Below, piece by piece: positions 8,205 to 17,727 of a stretch of DNA of 64,000 bases. The position numbers and the translations under genes are program-made. Position 1 is the first letter of the stretch. Each line of letters opens with the position of its first letter. Source of the DNA: Pedobacter jejuensis (GTDB lineage: Bacteria; Bacteroidota; Bacteroidia; Sphingobacteriales; Sphingobacteriaceae); contig NZ_RBEE01000001.1 in assembly GCF_003725795.1 (NCBI RefSeq), positions 87,802-151,801 of the forward strand, read 5' to 3'. Under the pieces are notes generated by a model, which had not been told where the DNA came from, did no database searches, and was given only the letters and a program-made list of their open reading frames with translations.

Positions 8205-9889
8205 AAAAAATAATTTTACTCTTCTCTCTTTTCCTGATATTTTTAAATTACGTTGCTAAAAGTCAGTCGCTCCCCGTTGGTACGATGGCTTTAGAGGATG
8301 CCTACCGCAGAAAGCAATTGTCTGGTGAACTTGATTTATCGATTTCATTTACTGTTAGACCACTTATTCCTTTGAGTGGGTTTAACCAAAAAGATGGGTT
8401 TTATCCTGATTCAACTGAGAAAAGATATAACCTTTTAAATGCCGATATTCGTGGTACCTCCAAAGACGGAAAGTTTAAATGGCAGTTATTGCCACTAAGT
8501 TTACAAATGCAGGTAAATTCTCATCATCCATACGGTTGGAATGATGGCGCAATGCTACCCGCGAAAGGCTTACAAACGGTAGCCAGTGCTGGTATTTATG
8601 CAGAATATGGTTGGCTTTCTATCCAATTCAGGCCAGAAATAGTCTTGGCTGCTAATGGTGATTTTGATACTTTTGATAAAGATCATTATGATGTAATTGC
8701 TGCCCGTTATTACGATTTTTATAACAATATAGATTTGCCTGCCCGATTTGGAAATGATGGCATAACGCAGGCGTATTGGGGTCAAAGCAGTATCCGAGTG
8801 AATTACAAGGCTATGTCTTTTGGATTGTCCACTGAAAATTTATGGTGGGGACCAGGCATGCGGAATTCGCTTTTGATGAGCAATACTGCTCCCGGCTTTA
8901 AGCATTTAACCTTAAATACCCGTAAGCCCATTTCTACACCGGTAGGTTCTTTCGAAGGACAGATTATAGCAGGCAGATTGGAAAATTCGGGCTATGGTGT
9001 TTTGGAACCAGAGCGGGAATATTTTGGAGAATCCTTATTTGTTCCGAAATATAATGGCTGGAGATACCTGGCGGGCTTGGTACTAACTTATCAGCCTAAA
9101 ATTATTCCAGGCTTTTTCATTGGTTTAACCAGAAGCTCTCAAAGCTATGGTTCGAGCATGAATTCTTTTGGAGATTATTTTCCTTTCTTCTCCTCAAAGA
9201 AACAAAGTATGGCAGCAGAAGCCATTAATAAAAGAGATCAAAGAAATTCTTATTTTATGAGGTGGCTGTGGCCCGAAGAAAAGGCAGAGGTTTATTTCGA
9301 ATACGGAAGGAACAATTACTCGGGCGATAGCAAAGATTTGCAATTGGAAGCAAATGTTTCCAGGGCTTATATTTTTGGGGTACGTAAATTGTTTCCTTTT
9401 GGTAGAAGACAAAATGAAAGCTTAATGGTAAGCGCAGAAGTAACTCAAATGCAAGAAACCGATGTGACTAAAGTTTTAAATTTAGAGAGTTGGTACACCA
9501 GTAAAAACATCAGGCAGGGATATACCAATAGAGGAGAAGTTTTAGGTGCGGGAATTGGTCCTGGTGGCAATTTGCAATCTGTAGAAGTGAGTTGGGTAAA
9601 AGGTTTGAAACGTTTGGGTTTACAGGTAGAGCGTTTCGTACACAACAACGATTTTTATTATTATGCTTATGTTGATTCGAGAGATTATAGAAGGCATTGG
9701 ACGGATTTAAGTCTGGCGGCAAGTGGGGAGTGGGATTACAAAAATTTTATTTTCAATGCTAAACTTCAAGGCATCCAATCTTTAAATTACCAATGGTATT
9801 TACTTCAAAATCCTGATCAGCCTTATATGACGCCAGGAAAGGATGCATTCAATTTACAAATTCAAGCAGGGATAACTTATAGGTTTTAA
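8201..9889 (+). CDS. Wzi-family capsule assembly outer-membrane protein (copy 1)
   Basis: A 562-residue protein with a signal peptide (about residues 1-22, cleaved near AKSQS) and a long series of alternating amphipathic strands ending in an aromatic residue (TYRF), as in outer-membrane barrels. Family marks shared with the next gene are YRRKQL near the N-terminus, HHPYGWNDGAM, WGQSSIR, ENLWWGPGMRNSLLMSN and GFKHLTLNT. In the family, Wzi binds capsule chains and helps anchor them to the outer surface. It starts inside the upstream lipoprotein gene (ATGA) and is followed nine bases later by its paralogue. Confidence 0.88.
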   Translation: MKKIILLFSLFLIFLNYVAKSQSLPVGTMALEDAYRRKQLSGELDLSISFTVRPLIPLSGFNQKDGFYPDSTEKRYNLLNADIRGTSKDGKFKWQLLPLSLQMQVNSHHPYGWNDGAMLPAKGLQTVASAGIYAEYGWLSIQFRPEIVLAANGDFDTFDKDHYDVIAARYYDFYNNIDLPARFGNDGITQAYWGQSSIRVNYKAMSFGLSTENLWWGPGMRNSLLMSNTAPGFKHLTLNTRKPISTPVGSFEGQIIAGRLENSGYGVLEPEREYFGESLFVPKYNGWRYLAGLVLTYQPKIIPGFFIGLTRSSQSYGSSMNSFGDYFPFFSSKKQSMAAEAINKRDQRNSYFMRWLWPEEKAEVYFEYGRNNYSGDSKDLQLEANVSRAYIFGVRKLFPFGRRQNESLMVSAEVTQMQETDVTKVLNLESWYTSKNIRQGYTNRGEVLGAGIGPGGNLQSVEVSWVKGLKRLGLQVERFVHNNDFYYYAYVDSRDYRRHWTDLSLAASGEWDYKNFIFNAKLQGIQSLNYQWYLLQNPDQPYMTPGKDAFNLQIQAGITYRF

Positions 9890-9898
9890 GCATAAAAT

Positions 9899-11608
9899 AT
9901 GAAATACATTTATCAACTTATATTTATCGCGATTATAGGCAGCTGCTCTTTACATCTATCGGCGCAAACGATTCCTGTTGGCACACCACTTATTGAAGAC
10001 TATTATCGAAGGGCTCAGTTGTTAGGGAAATTGGATTCTTCCATTTCTTATAGTGTGCGCCCACTATCGGCCGAGGCTTTAAAAACAGACAACATTTTCG
10101 ACCCGGAAGGAACATTGGAAGCGGATTCGTGGATAAAATCTTCAGGACCGATTCAATTTGCCAACGGCAAAGGTGTATTTCAAATATTGCCATTTTCGTG
10201 GCAGCAACAATTCAATTCTCATCATCCTTATGGCTGGAATGATGGTGCGATGATTCCGGCGAAGGGTTATCAAACTTTAGTATCTGGGGGCTTTTTCGCT
10301 AAATTTGGTCCTTTGAGTATACAGTTAAAACCTGAGTTTGTGTATGCTCAGAATTCGTCTTTTGAGAGTTTTGGAGATAATAGAAGCGATGCAGAACTTA
10401 GTGCCTATTATGGTGGAAATTATAACCTTATCGATGCGCCAGAACGCTTTGGCAACTCATCTTATCAAAAATTATCGTGGGGGCAAAGTAGCATACGCTT
10501 AACGGTTGGTCCAGCATCTTTAGGATTATCTAATGAGAATATTTGGTGGGGACCAGGTGTTAAGAATAGCTTGATGATGAGTAACAATGCAACAGGTTTT
10601 AAACATGTTACCTTAAATACCGTAAGACCTGTAAAAACTTATATTGGTTCTTTTGAGGCTCAGATAATTGGTGGACGATTGGAAGAATCGGGTTTCTCTC
10701 CTCTAAGTATTACAACGCTATCAACTGGTACCAATATATATTCTAAACCAAGGAGTGACTGGAGGTATCTTGCAGGCTTAAATGTTAACTATCAGCCTAA
10801 ATGGATACCAGGATTATTTTTGGGCTTTACCCGTACTTTTATGTCGTACGGACCTGACCTTGACGGTATTGCGAGCTACATCCCTTTCTTTATTCCTTTT
10901 CAAAAAACAAACATAGATAATGGGGGTGGTGATGATGGTTTGGCTAGAGATCAGAGGACATCGTTGTACGCCAGATGGCTATTTACAAAAGCACACGCTG
11001 AAATTTACTTTGAATACGGATTAAATGATAATTCTTTTAATTTTAGGGATTTTATTGGTTCGCCTGATCATTCAAGAGCTTACATCTTTGGCTTACGGAA
11101 ATTGGTTCCTTTAAAAGGGAAAACGGATGAATTTATTCAGGTTAATGCTGAAATAACCCAAATGTCTCAAACGATAGATGGTTTGCTTTTGAGGGGTGCT
11201 GGTAGTTTTTATTACCATGGGGAAGCACGTCAAGGTTACACAAATAATGGAGAAGTTTTAGGTGCTGGAAGTGGAACGGGTGGTAATGTTCAATCCATTG
11301 ATTTGAGTTGGATTAAGGGAATGAAGAAATTAGGCTTAAGTTTTGAGCGTTACGAACATAACAGAGATTTTTATGACTCAGCTGGTTTTGGAAGTGCAAA
11401 GGGTGGTAGTAGAAGTTGGGTAGACTTTGCTTTCGGGGCACAAGGTGAATGGAATTATAAAAACTTACTTTTTAATGCGAAGCTTCAGGGTATTAAATCT
11501 CTTAATTACCAATGGAGGCAAAAAGATCTTACGGATACGCAATATTACATTCCAAACAACGATGTATTTAATTTTCATGGCGAATTGGGCGTAGCGTTTA
11601 GGTTTTAA
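9899..11608 (+). CDS. Wzi-family capsule assembly outer-membrane protein (copy 2)
   Basis: A tandem paralogue of the preceding gene, 569 residues, with the same ordered motifs (YYRRAQL, HHPYGWNDGAM, WGQSSIR, ENIWWGPGVKNSLMMSN, GFKHVTLNT) and a C-terminal aromatic residue (AFRF). The signal peptide is probably cleaved after HLSA; an earlier I-G-S-C could be read as a weak lipobox, so its processing is slightly uncertain. The two copies are clearly divergent rather than recent duplicates, so they may handle different chains or act together. It is the last gene of this plus-strand run; a GGTTGA-type array begins five bases after the stop. Confidence 0.87.
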   Translation: MKYIYQLIFIAIIGSCSLHLSAQTIPVGTPLIEDYYRRAQLLGKLDSSISYSVRPLSAEALKTDNIFDPEGTLEADSWIKSSGPIQFANGKGVFQILPFSWQQQFNSHHPYGWNDGAMIPAKGYQTLVSGGFFAKFGPLSIQLKPEFVYAQNSSFESFGDNRSDAELSAYYGGNYNLIDAPERFGNSSYQKLSWGQSSIRLTVGPASLGLSNENIWWGPGVKNSLMMSNNATGFKHVTLNTVRPVKTYIGSFEAQIIGGRLEESGFSPLSITTLSTGTNIYSKPRSDWRYLAGLNVNYQPKWIPGLFLGFTRTFMSYGPDLDGIASYIPFFIPFQKTNIDNGGGDDGLARDQRTSLYARWLFTKAHAEIYFEYGLNDNSFNFRDFIGSPDHSRAYIFGLRKLVPLKGKTDEFIQVNAEITQMSQTIDGLLLRGAGSFYYHGEARQGYTNNGEVLGAGSGTGGNVQSIDLSWIKGMKKLGLSFERYEHNRDFYDSAGFGSAKGGSRSWVDFAFGAQGEWNYKNLLFNAKLQGIKSLNYQWRQKDLTDTQYYIPNNDVFNFHGELGVAFRF

Positions 11609-13090
11609 GTGAGGTTGAGATCGAGGTCAAGGTTGAGATTAACGTTAAGTTGTATCTAGATATTTAGGTTAAAAAAACATTAAGGGCAATAAGAGAAATA
11701 AGTAATTTGTTGTAAATTTATTCCCTCTAGCCCTTAATGCAATCTTTGAGGAGGATACTTCAACAAGCTTAGGGTGACACGTTAGAAAAAATCTAGACTA
11801 TTTGTTCAAATTTATGTAATACGAGGGTAGTACTTCGATAAGTTAACATCGATAGGTATTACCAGTTATTTCTAAACATTGAGGCATTAAGATAGATAAG
11901 TATTACTCTTAAAATTAAATTCTATATTGTTCTTCATTTAATACTTTTATTAAGTAACTCTTTTATTAAGATCCTTCGACAAGCTCAGGATGACATGATA
12001 GGAAAACTCTACACCAGGTGTTTAGATTTACTTAATACGAGCATAGTACTTAGATAAGCTAAACATCGATATTCATTTCTAATTTATATTTAGACATTGA
12101 GGCATTTAGAGAGATAAGTGCTACTCTTAAAATTAAATTCTATATCGTTCTTCATTTAATTCTTTTATTAAAGTCCTCCGACAAACTCAGGATGACAATA
12201 AGAAAACCAAAAGGTTAATGTTCTTGCGAAACATGTTAAAACATTAAGGAATTAAGAAAGGTAATATTCCATATATTCCTATGTAAATCTTTCAAAGAAA
12301 AGTCCTTCGCAATAAAAACTAAAAGGTTAATGTTACTGCGAAACAGATTTTTAAACATTAAGAAAGGTAAGTACTATTCTTAATGTTTAATTCCAAGTGT
12401 TTCTGAACGTAAAGGTCTCAAGAAAGTCCATCGACAAGCTCAAGGATGGCAATAAAAACTAAAAAGTTAATGTTCCAGCGAAACATGTTAAAACATTAAG
12501 GAATTAAGAAAGATAATATTCCATATATTCCTAAGTAAATCTTTCAAAGAAAAGTCCATTGACAAGCTCAGGATGATTATAGTTGGATTATTAATTTTCC
12601 TTCACATTATTAATAGGCTGTTTTTTTTAGTTAAAGTCACCCTGAATTTATTTCAGGGTCTTATTTGCAGGAAAGATGCTGAAATAAATTCAGCATGACG
12701 TGTCGTAAAAGCAATACGGAGATAAAACAGCAATTTATTTATTTCAAGAATCGGACTCAAGTTACAAAGATTTCTCGGCTACGCTCGAAATGACGCCCTA
12801 TATTCCCGTCATCTCGATTGGAGCGCAGCGGGATAGAGAGATCTTTGACCAATGGTTTCGCTAATTGTAAACCTGAATTCCTTTATTAATTTTCCTTCAC
12901 ATTATTAATAGGCTGTCTTTTTTTAGTTTACCTCACCTGAATTTATTTAAGGGTCTTATTTGCAGGAAAGATGCTGAAATAAATTCAGCATAACGTGTAG
13001 TACAAGCAATAGGGCGATAAAATAGAAATTTATTTATTTCAAGAATCGGGCTCTCAGGTTAATAGATGCTGAAATAAATTCGGCAAGACG
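11609..13090. repeat. 1.5 kb repeat field between convergent polysaccharide operons
   Basis: No gene is present. The interval starts with a hexamer array (11613-11648) and then holds direct repeats at different spacings. One pair is about 180 bases long at 216-base spacing (11806-11995 and 12023-12197). The next is about 115 bases at 252-base spacing (near 12205-12316 and 12452-12577), with a shortened third copy between. The last is about 165 bases at 295-base spacing (12591-12757 and 12886-13054). CCTTCGACAAGCTCAGGATG-type units close several of these. Hairpins of the GATGCTGAAATAAATTCAGC type recur three times, and an imperfect inverted repeat spans 12767-12846. No transposase is seen. Confidence 0.85.
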
Positions 13091-14173
13091 TTATGCTTTT
13101 CTACGAACTAAAAGTAATAAACAATAGAATGCACCGAACAATAATCCGCCAATGGCTATACCTGTAGCATAACGCATTCTGTTTTTCTTTAATGGCATTT
13201 CTGGTTCATCTACAATTTGAAATGTAGGTGTTTCCTGCATCAACATCGATCTGCTCACTTCGAGGTTTTTAATAATTTCTGAATAGATGGTTTGCAGCAC
13301 TCTTTTATCGCGTTCTTGCAATTCGGCACCAACTCCGATGGTAGCATAAGCAGGATTGGCATCTAACATTATTGCATTGGCGCCTGCTGCAGCATAGGTT
13401 TTTCTATTCAATAATTTACCAATACTATCCGCACGGCTTTGAAATCTATCTACGTTAATTCGTAATCTTTTTGTTTTGGTTTGCGTGTAAAAAAGGGTTG
13501 CCTCATCTATAAGTCTTTTACAAACCAAAGTCGCCAGCTGCTCGTTTTTCATTGTAGTTGTTAGCGCAAAAAAACCAAGTTTTTTATCAGGTTTGCTTAC
13601 AGCAAGTTCTTTTTCAGTCAACTTAGTGATGATTTCCTGCAATAAACTATCCTGCAAACGGGAATATTTTTTTGTATCAGCAGGAAACATGATTGCTTCT
13701 CTTTTGGGGTTGTCTTTTAAATCTTTCCAGTCTTCTCGAAGTTTATAGGCATCTGCATATTTGTCTGCAAGAGTGTATTTGCCATTGCTGTCTAAAGGCG
13801 TTAAAAGCGTTTGTTTAACCATTTTCTGACTGGTTAATAATTGCAAAACATTATCTCCAGCTAAAACACCACTTGTACCTCCTGCTAAACCGCCAATGTC
13901 TAAACCCATTTGCCCTGCCAATGAAGATAATAAACCACCTCCGCCACCAGATTTGCCTTCTTCTACTACAAAAGTTAGTTTTGCTGTATACGTCACCGGC
14001 CAGAAGTAAGCCAGGGCAATTCCCATTGCACCACCAATTAAACCAATAATCAGAATCCTGAATTTATAATTCCATAGATAGGCAAAATCCTTCTTACGGG
14101 AATCCATCATATTTGTAAAAGAAAATTCTTCTTCTCTATCTATGTATTTGGTTTTCTCTTCTGCAGATTGCAT
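13091..14173 (-). CDS. Wzz-type chain-length determinant / co-polymerase
   Basis: A 360-residue inner-membrane protein with one helix near residues 38-60, a large periplasmic part rich in coiled-coil-type helices, and a second helix near 336-356 followed by a short RRKA tail. This is the Wzz/PCP topology; the proline-rich stretch before the second helix (PEMPLKKNR) is typical. It controls chain length and links synthesis to export. No Walker motifs follow the second helix, so no Wzc-type tyrosine kinase is fused, and none is found elsewhere in the window. A glycine-rich loop (SGGGGGLLSS) follows the first helix. It starts one base after the Wza-like gene, so both form one operon. Confidence 0.87.
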   Translation of the reverse strand: MQSAEEKTKYIDREEEFSFTNMMDSRKKDFAYLWNYKFRILIIGLIGGAMGIALAYFWPVTYTAKLTFVVEEGKSGGGGGLLSSLAGQMGLDIGGLAGGTSGVLAGDNVLQLLTSQKMVKQTLLTPLDSNGKYTLADKYADAYKLREDWKDLKDNPKREAIMFPADTKKYSRLQDSLLQEIITKLTEKELAVSKPDKKLGFFALTTTMKNEQLATLVCKRLIDEATLFYTQTKTKRLRINVDRFQSRADSIGKLLNRKTYAAAGANAIMLDANPAYATIGVGAELQERDKRVLQTIYSEIIKNLEVSRSMLMQETPTFQIVDEPEMPLKKNRMRYATGIAIGGLLFGAFYCLLLLVRRKA

Positions 14174-14174
14174 A

Positions 14175-16493
14175 TTATTTAAATAGGATGGCGATTAAAC
14201 TTACGATGCCTGTTAACGCGGATGCAATTGTTGTTATCTCTGCAAAGCCCAGTTTATTTTTGCCTGTTTTTTCTGGCACCACAATCTGACTTCCGGCTGT
14301 AACTTTTGGATAATTTTTTATAAACAAGAATGTTTTTACAGGCGCATTAATGCCATTAGCGTATTTGATATAAGCACCTTTCAATCTCGCACTTTCTGTG
14401 ATACCACCAGCGGCATCTACATAATATTTAAAATTGGAATTTACGTACCTTAATAGCTGTGGATTATTAACCGAACCTGTTACTTCAACGAAAGGAACGT
14501 TTTTGGGGATAAAAAGGCTATCACCGGGCATTAAAACTGTTGCATCTTTACCTTGTTTTTTCCTGTTTCCGGTGAGGTCCATATCAACCCTTAATCCATT
14601 TCTGTACACCTGTGTGTTTTCTAAAGAACCCATTGGTGTTATCCCGCCCGCACGTTTAATAAATTCCATCCCTGTTTCGTCTCTACGCTGCTGTGCATAA
14701 TCGCCAGGAAATAAAACTTCTCCACGGATTTTAACATTGCCAATCGAACGATAATTAACCAGACGAGGCACATAAATATAATCAAGCGGCTCTAGTAGAA
14801 AATTACCACTTGCTGTTGATAGTGCAGAATCGAGATTTAGGGTAATTATGGTAACCAACTTATTTGATAGCGTATCTGTTAAATCTCTAACCAATCTAGA
14901 GATTTCAATTCTATGATTAGCTGCATCATTCTGAAATCCTTTTGCCATACTCACCACATCTGCCACGCTCATACCTTTTCTGTATTGGAATGTTCCTGGT
15001 GCCCTAACGTATCCACCAATGCTGATGGAACTTTCATCTCTTAAATCTTTGGTTGACATGATAAACACGGAATCTTCACGAACCAGATTGATATCCTGAT
15101 CTTTCCCAGACATGATGTTTCCCAAATTGAAAGAAATCATTTCCTTTTCTAAATCTGGTTTTATTCTTTTGATGTAACCATTACCCATCACAGCATCCTC
15201 TCTTAATCCATCTGCTTTCGCGATTAAAGATTTCAGACTAATACCCTGATTTAATTCGAATGTGCCTGGACGGTAAACAGCACCATCAATAACCACCCGA
15301 TTGGCAAACCTTTCTAAAATGGCACCAAAATAAACCGAATCGGCATTTTTAAGGGTATAGCGGTCGAACATATCAGAAGGAATATCCTTTACGCTTCTTT
15401 CTTTTTCCTCTACTTGTGTAACCTTTGCAATCGCTTTATAAGCTAAATCACTAAAGCCGCCCGCGTAGGTAACCAAATCGCTTAGCGTTTCAGATGGTTT
15501 CAATTCATAAATTCCTGGGCGTTTAACAGAACCATCAATTGCAACACGAGTGGTGTACACAGGAATTCTAATTACATCCTGATCGCGTAAACTAACATTA
15601 TCTGTTTGAATGCCTTTTTGCAAGAAATTATATAAATCAACAACCTGTATTACTTTATTATTTCTGATAAGTTCTATTTTCCTTAATGACCCACGATACG
15701 TTGGTCCGCCGCTTTGATATAAGGCGTTAAATAATGTAGATAAGGAAGAAACAGTATATGTTCCGGGAGTAGCAACATCGCCAATTATGGTTACCCTGAT
15801 GCTTCTAACAGTTCCTAAATTTACAGTTAGTTTGGTTTGTCCTGATGCCAATGCCGGATAGGCCTTAACCATTTTTGATCTGATTTGTGAGGTGGCCTGT
15901 TCGATACTTAAACCATTAACGTACACTAAACCAGCATAAGGAATTTTTACGGTTCCATCCGGACTTACTTTAGCATTTGTCGTGCTTTCGTTTAAGCCGG
16001 TTAGCATAATGGTTAATTCATCATCAGGGCCTAACACATAACTTTTAGGTGTGGCGATGCGAATATTAGGTTCGAATTTAAGGTTTGGATTGCTAAAAAA
16101 TTCATAACCATAAATTGGACTACTTTTTTTTACAGGTTTTGGATCTGAGAATCTGGTTGTATCTCTAACGGATGGTGTTTTAGGTTGTGCAGCCTGTGGC
16201 GCCGGGTTTGTGTTTTTGGCTGTTTTTCCGCCAGATTTTACCTGCTCTAGGCGCTCTTTGTATTTATCAACTTCTGCGGGATCCATTCCCTTTGCAGTCA
16301 ACAATTTAATTGCATCAGCTTCTGAAATGCCCGATGCTTCAAATCTTTTAGATATCTCTAATATTTGAGCATCAGATAGTTGTTCAACTTTAACCTTGCT
16401 GAGGTTATCAGTAGAAATGGTTTGTGCCGACAGGTTTGTAAACAGTAAAGAAAAACCAAAAAGCAAGGCACAAAAGATATATTTAAAGCGCAT
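14175..16493 (-). CDS. Wza-like polysaccharide export protein with SLBB domains
   Basis: A 772-residue secreted protein with a signal peptide ending near NLSAQ. A low-complexity linker rich in lysine, proline and alanine (about residues 85-125) precedes the polysaccharide-export domain (LGPDDELTIMLTGLNE ... DGTVKIPYAG), followed by several SLBB (soluble-ligand-binding beta-grasp) repeats, each with a 'G.V..PG.y.l' core (DVATPGTY, SVKRPGIYEL, AVYRPGTFEL, YVRAPGTFQY, EVLFPGDY). A hydrophobic segment ends the chain. There is no lipobox cysteine, unlike Escherichia coli Wza; the extended SLBB form is common in Bacteroidota. It heads an operon with the Wzz-like gene behind a good promoter. Confidence 0.9.
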   Translation of the reverse strand: MRFKYIFCALLFGFSLLFTNLSAQTISTDNLSKVKVEQLSDAQILEISKRFEASGISEADAIKLLTAKGMDPAEVDKYKERLEQVKSGGKTAKNTNPAPQAAQPKTPSVRDTTRFSDPKPVKKSSPIYGYEFFSNPNLKFEPNIRIATPKSYVLGPDDELTIMLTGLNESTTNAKVSPDGTVKIPYAGLVYVNGLSIEQATSQIRSKMVKAYPALASGQTKLTVNLGTVRSIRVTIIGDVATPGTYTVSSLSTLFNALYQSGGPTYRGSLRKIELIRNNKVIQVVDLYNFLQKGIQTDNVSLRDQDVIRIPVYTTRVAIDGSVKRPGIYELKPSETLSDLVTYAGGFSDLAYKAIAKVTQVEEKERSVKDIPSDMFDRYTLKNADSVYFGAILERFANRVVIDGAVYRPGTFELNQGISLKSLIAKADGLREDAVMGNGYIKRIKPDLEKEMISFNLGNIMSGKDQDINLVREDSVFIMSTKDLRDESSISIGGYVRAPGTFQYRKGMSVADVVSMAKGFQNDAANHRIEISRLVRDLTDTLSNKLVTIITLNLDSALSTASGNFLLEPLDYIYVPRLVNYRSIGNVKIRGEVLFPGDYAQQRRDETGMEFIKRAGGITPMGSLENTQVYRNGLRVDMDLTGNRKKQGKDATVLMPGDSLFIPKNVPFVEVTGSVNNPQLLRYVNSNFKYYVDAAGGITESARLKGAYIKYANGINAPVKTFLFIKNYPKVTAGSQIVVPEKTGKNKLGFAEITTIASALTGIVSLIAILFK

Positions 16494-16520
16494 GAATCGT
16501 ATTTTATTTTTTTATAACCG

Positions 16521-16548
16521 CAAATATAAAGTATTTAAATTATTACAA
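16521..16548 (-). promoter_or_regulatory. promoter of the Wza/Wzz operon
   Basis: Reading the minus strand, TTG (16548-16546) is followed after 17 bases by TATATTTG (16528-16521), an exact TAnnTTTG. The start codon at 16493 lies 27 bases beyond it. Spacing and position fit a Bacteroidota sigma-A-type promoter. Confidence 0.65.
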
Positions 16549-16612
16549 TCTGATAATTACATTATTGCTTAATTTAAACGCAGGTTTAGTTGATTATTGC
16601 GAGTGTTGTGAT

Positions 16613-17716
16613 TTAATTTATTAGATATTCCATTTCCTTCTTGTAGGCAAGCGTAATATTATCCCAGTTATACTTTTCAGTAAGCCCAGCACTTACTCTA
16701 TTTTTTAAATCAGCAACATGGGAGGCATTTTGTTCTAAATTTTCAATACTAAGTGCAACAGATTCTTCATCTTCAGTGAAAAACATACCAAATTCCCCAT
16801 CGTTAAGCATTTCTCTGTTAAATACGGTATCTAATGCTAAAATAGCGCAGTGATTAGACATGGCCTTAAGCATTGCTGGGTTTGTACCGCCAAATTTATG
16901 TCCATGGATGTAAGCAAAGGCATTTTGATAGATTGCCATCAGTTCTGCTTGATCTTTAACATATCCAGGAAAAATCAAACGTTCATTTTGTAATGCTTTC
17001 AAACCACTTGCATATTTATCAGCATAGGGTACATCACCCACTATTATAAGCTTTTTGTTCGATTTCGATTTTAGGAAACCTTTAATAATTAGGTCTGCAT
17101 TATTATCAGGGATTAGTCGTCCAACTATTAAATAATAATCGTTGGGTATTAATTTTAGACGTTCGATGAGATGAGGCTCGGCTTCTGCAAATTTGGGTGC
17201 TCCGTATGCAATTACTGTAGAATCTTTATCAAATTCTTTAAGGTAAACTTGCCTCATGCCTTCTGCATCAGTTATAATTTTATCATAAAGCTTTGTTGCC
17301 ACTTTTGCTGCCCAATAAAAATATTTAGCACCCAAACCTTTCCATTTAGGTCTTAGCCATTCCAAACCATCAACATTTATCATTGTCTTTTTGCCTGTTA
17401 ATTTTGGAATCCATCCCATTGGACCTGCGGCAAGGTTAACCACTAGTAATACATCAGCTTTGCTAAAAAATGTGGCATGAATAATAGAGAGAAAGGAGTG
17501 TACAATTTGATTTAATGATTTTTGGGGAAGCGTTGGGATGTAGTGGAGGTGTATTCCATTTATTCGCAATGGTTTTTCTTTAAAAAGGTTTTTTTGGCAG
17601 TAAACATGAACTTCTACGTCCTGTTTAACCAATCTTTCGCTTAACTCCTTCACGAAGGTTTCGAAGCCTCCATAAACATATGGATAACCCCTTGAACCTA
17701 TAATTGCAATCTTCAT
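16613..17716 (-). CDS. DUF1972-type family 4 glycosyltransferase
   Basis: A 367-residue GT-B enzyme. The N-terminus MKIAIIGSRGYPYVYGGFETFV is the signature of the DUF1972 group of rhamnosyl- and related transferases in polysaccharide loci. The C-terminal donor domain shows YLIVGRLIPDNN, the GYVKD segment, and HGHKFGGTNPAMLKAMS in place of the usual EGFGLP..EA block. No membrane segment is present; it acts on the cytoplasmic face on lipid-linked sugars. It is the last gene of the minus-strand assembly operon, 11 bases after the preceding transferase. Donor and acceptor cannot be named. Confidence 0.88.
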   Translation of the reverse strand: MKIAIIGSRGYPYVYGGFETFVKELSERLVKQDVEVHVYCQKNLFKEKPLRINGIHLHYIPTLPQKSLNQIVHSFLSIIHATFFSKADVLLVVNLAAGPMGWIPKLTGKKTMINVDGLEWLRPKWKGLGAKYFYWAAKVATKLYDKIITDAEGMRQVYLKEFDKDSTVIAYGAPKFAEAEPHLIERLKLIPNDYYLIVGRLIPDNNADLIIKGFLKSKSNKKLIIVGDVPYADKYASGLKALQNERLIFPGYVKDQAELMAIYQNAFAYIHGHKFGGTNPAMLKAMSNHCAILALDTVFNREMLNDGEFGMFFTEDEESVALSIENLEQNASHVADLKNRVSAGLTEKYNWDNITLAYKKEMEYLIN

Positions 17717-17727
17717 TCGTTTTTTAT

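Noticed and set aside
11609..13090. Possible insertion sequence in the gene-free interval
   Set aside because: There is no transposase-like reading frame and no terminal inverted repeats enclosing a unit; only short dispersed elements are present.
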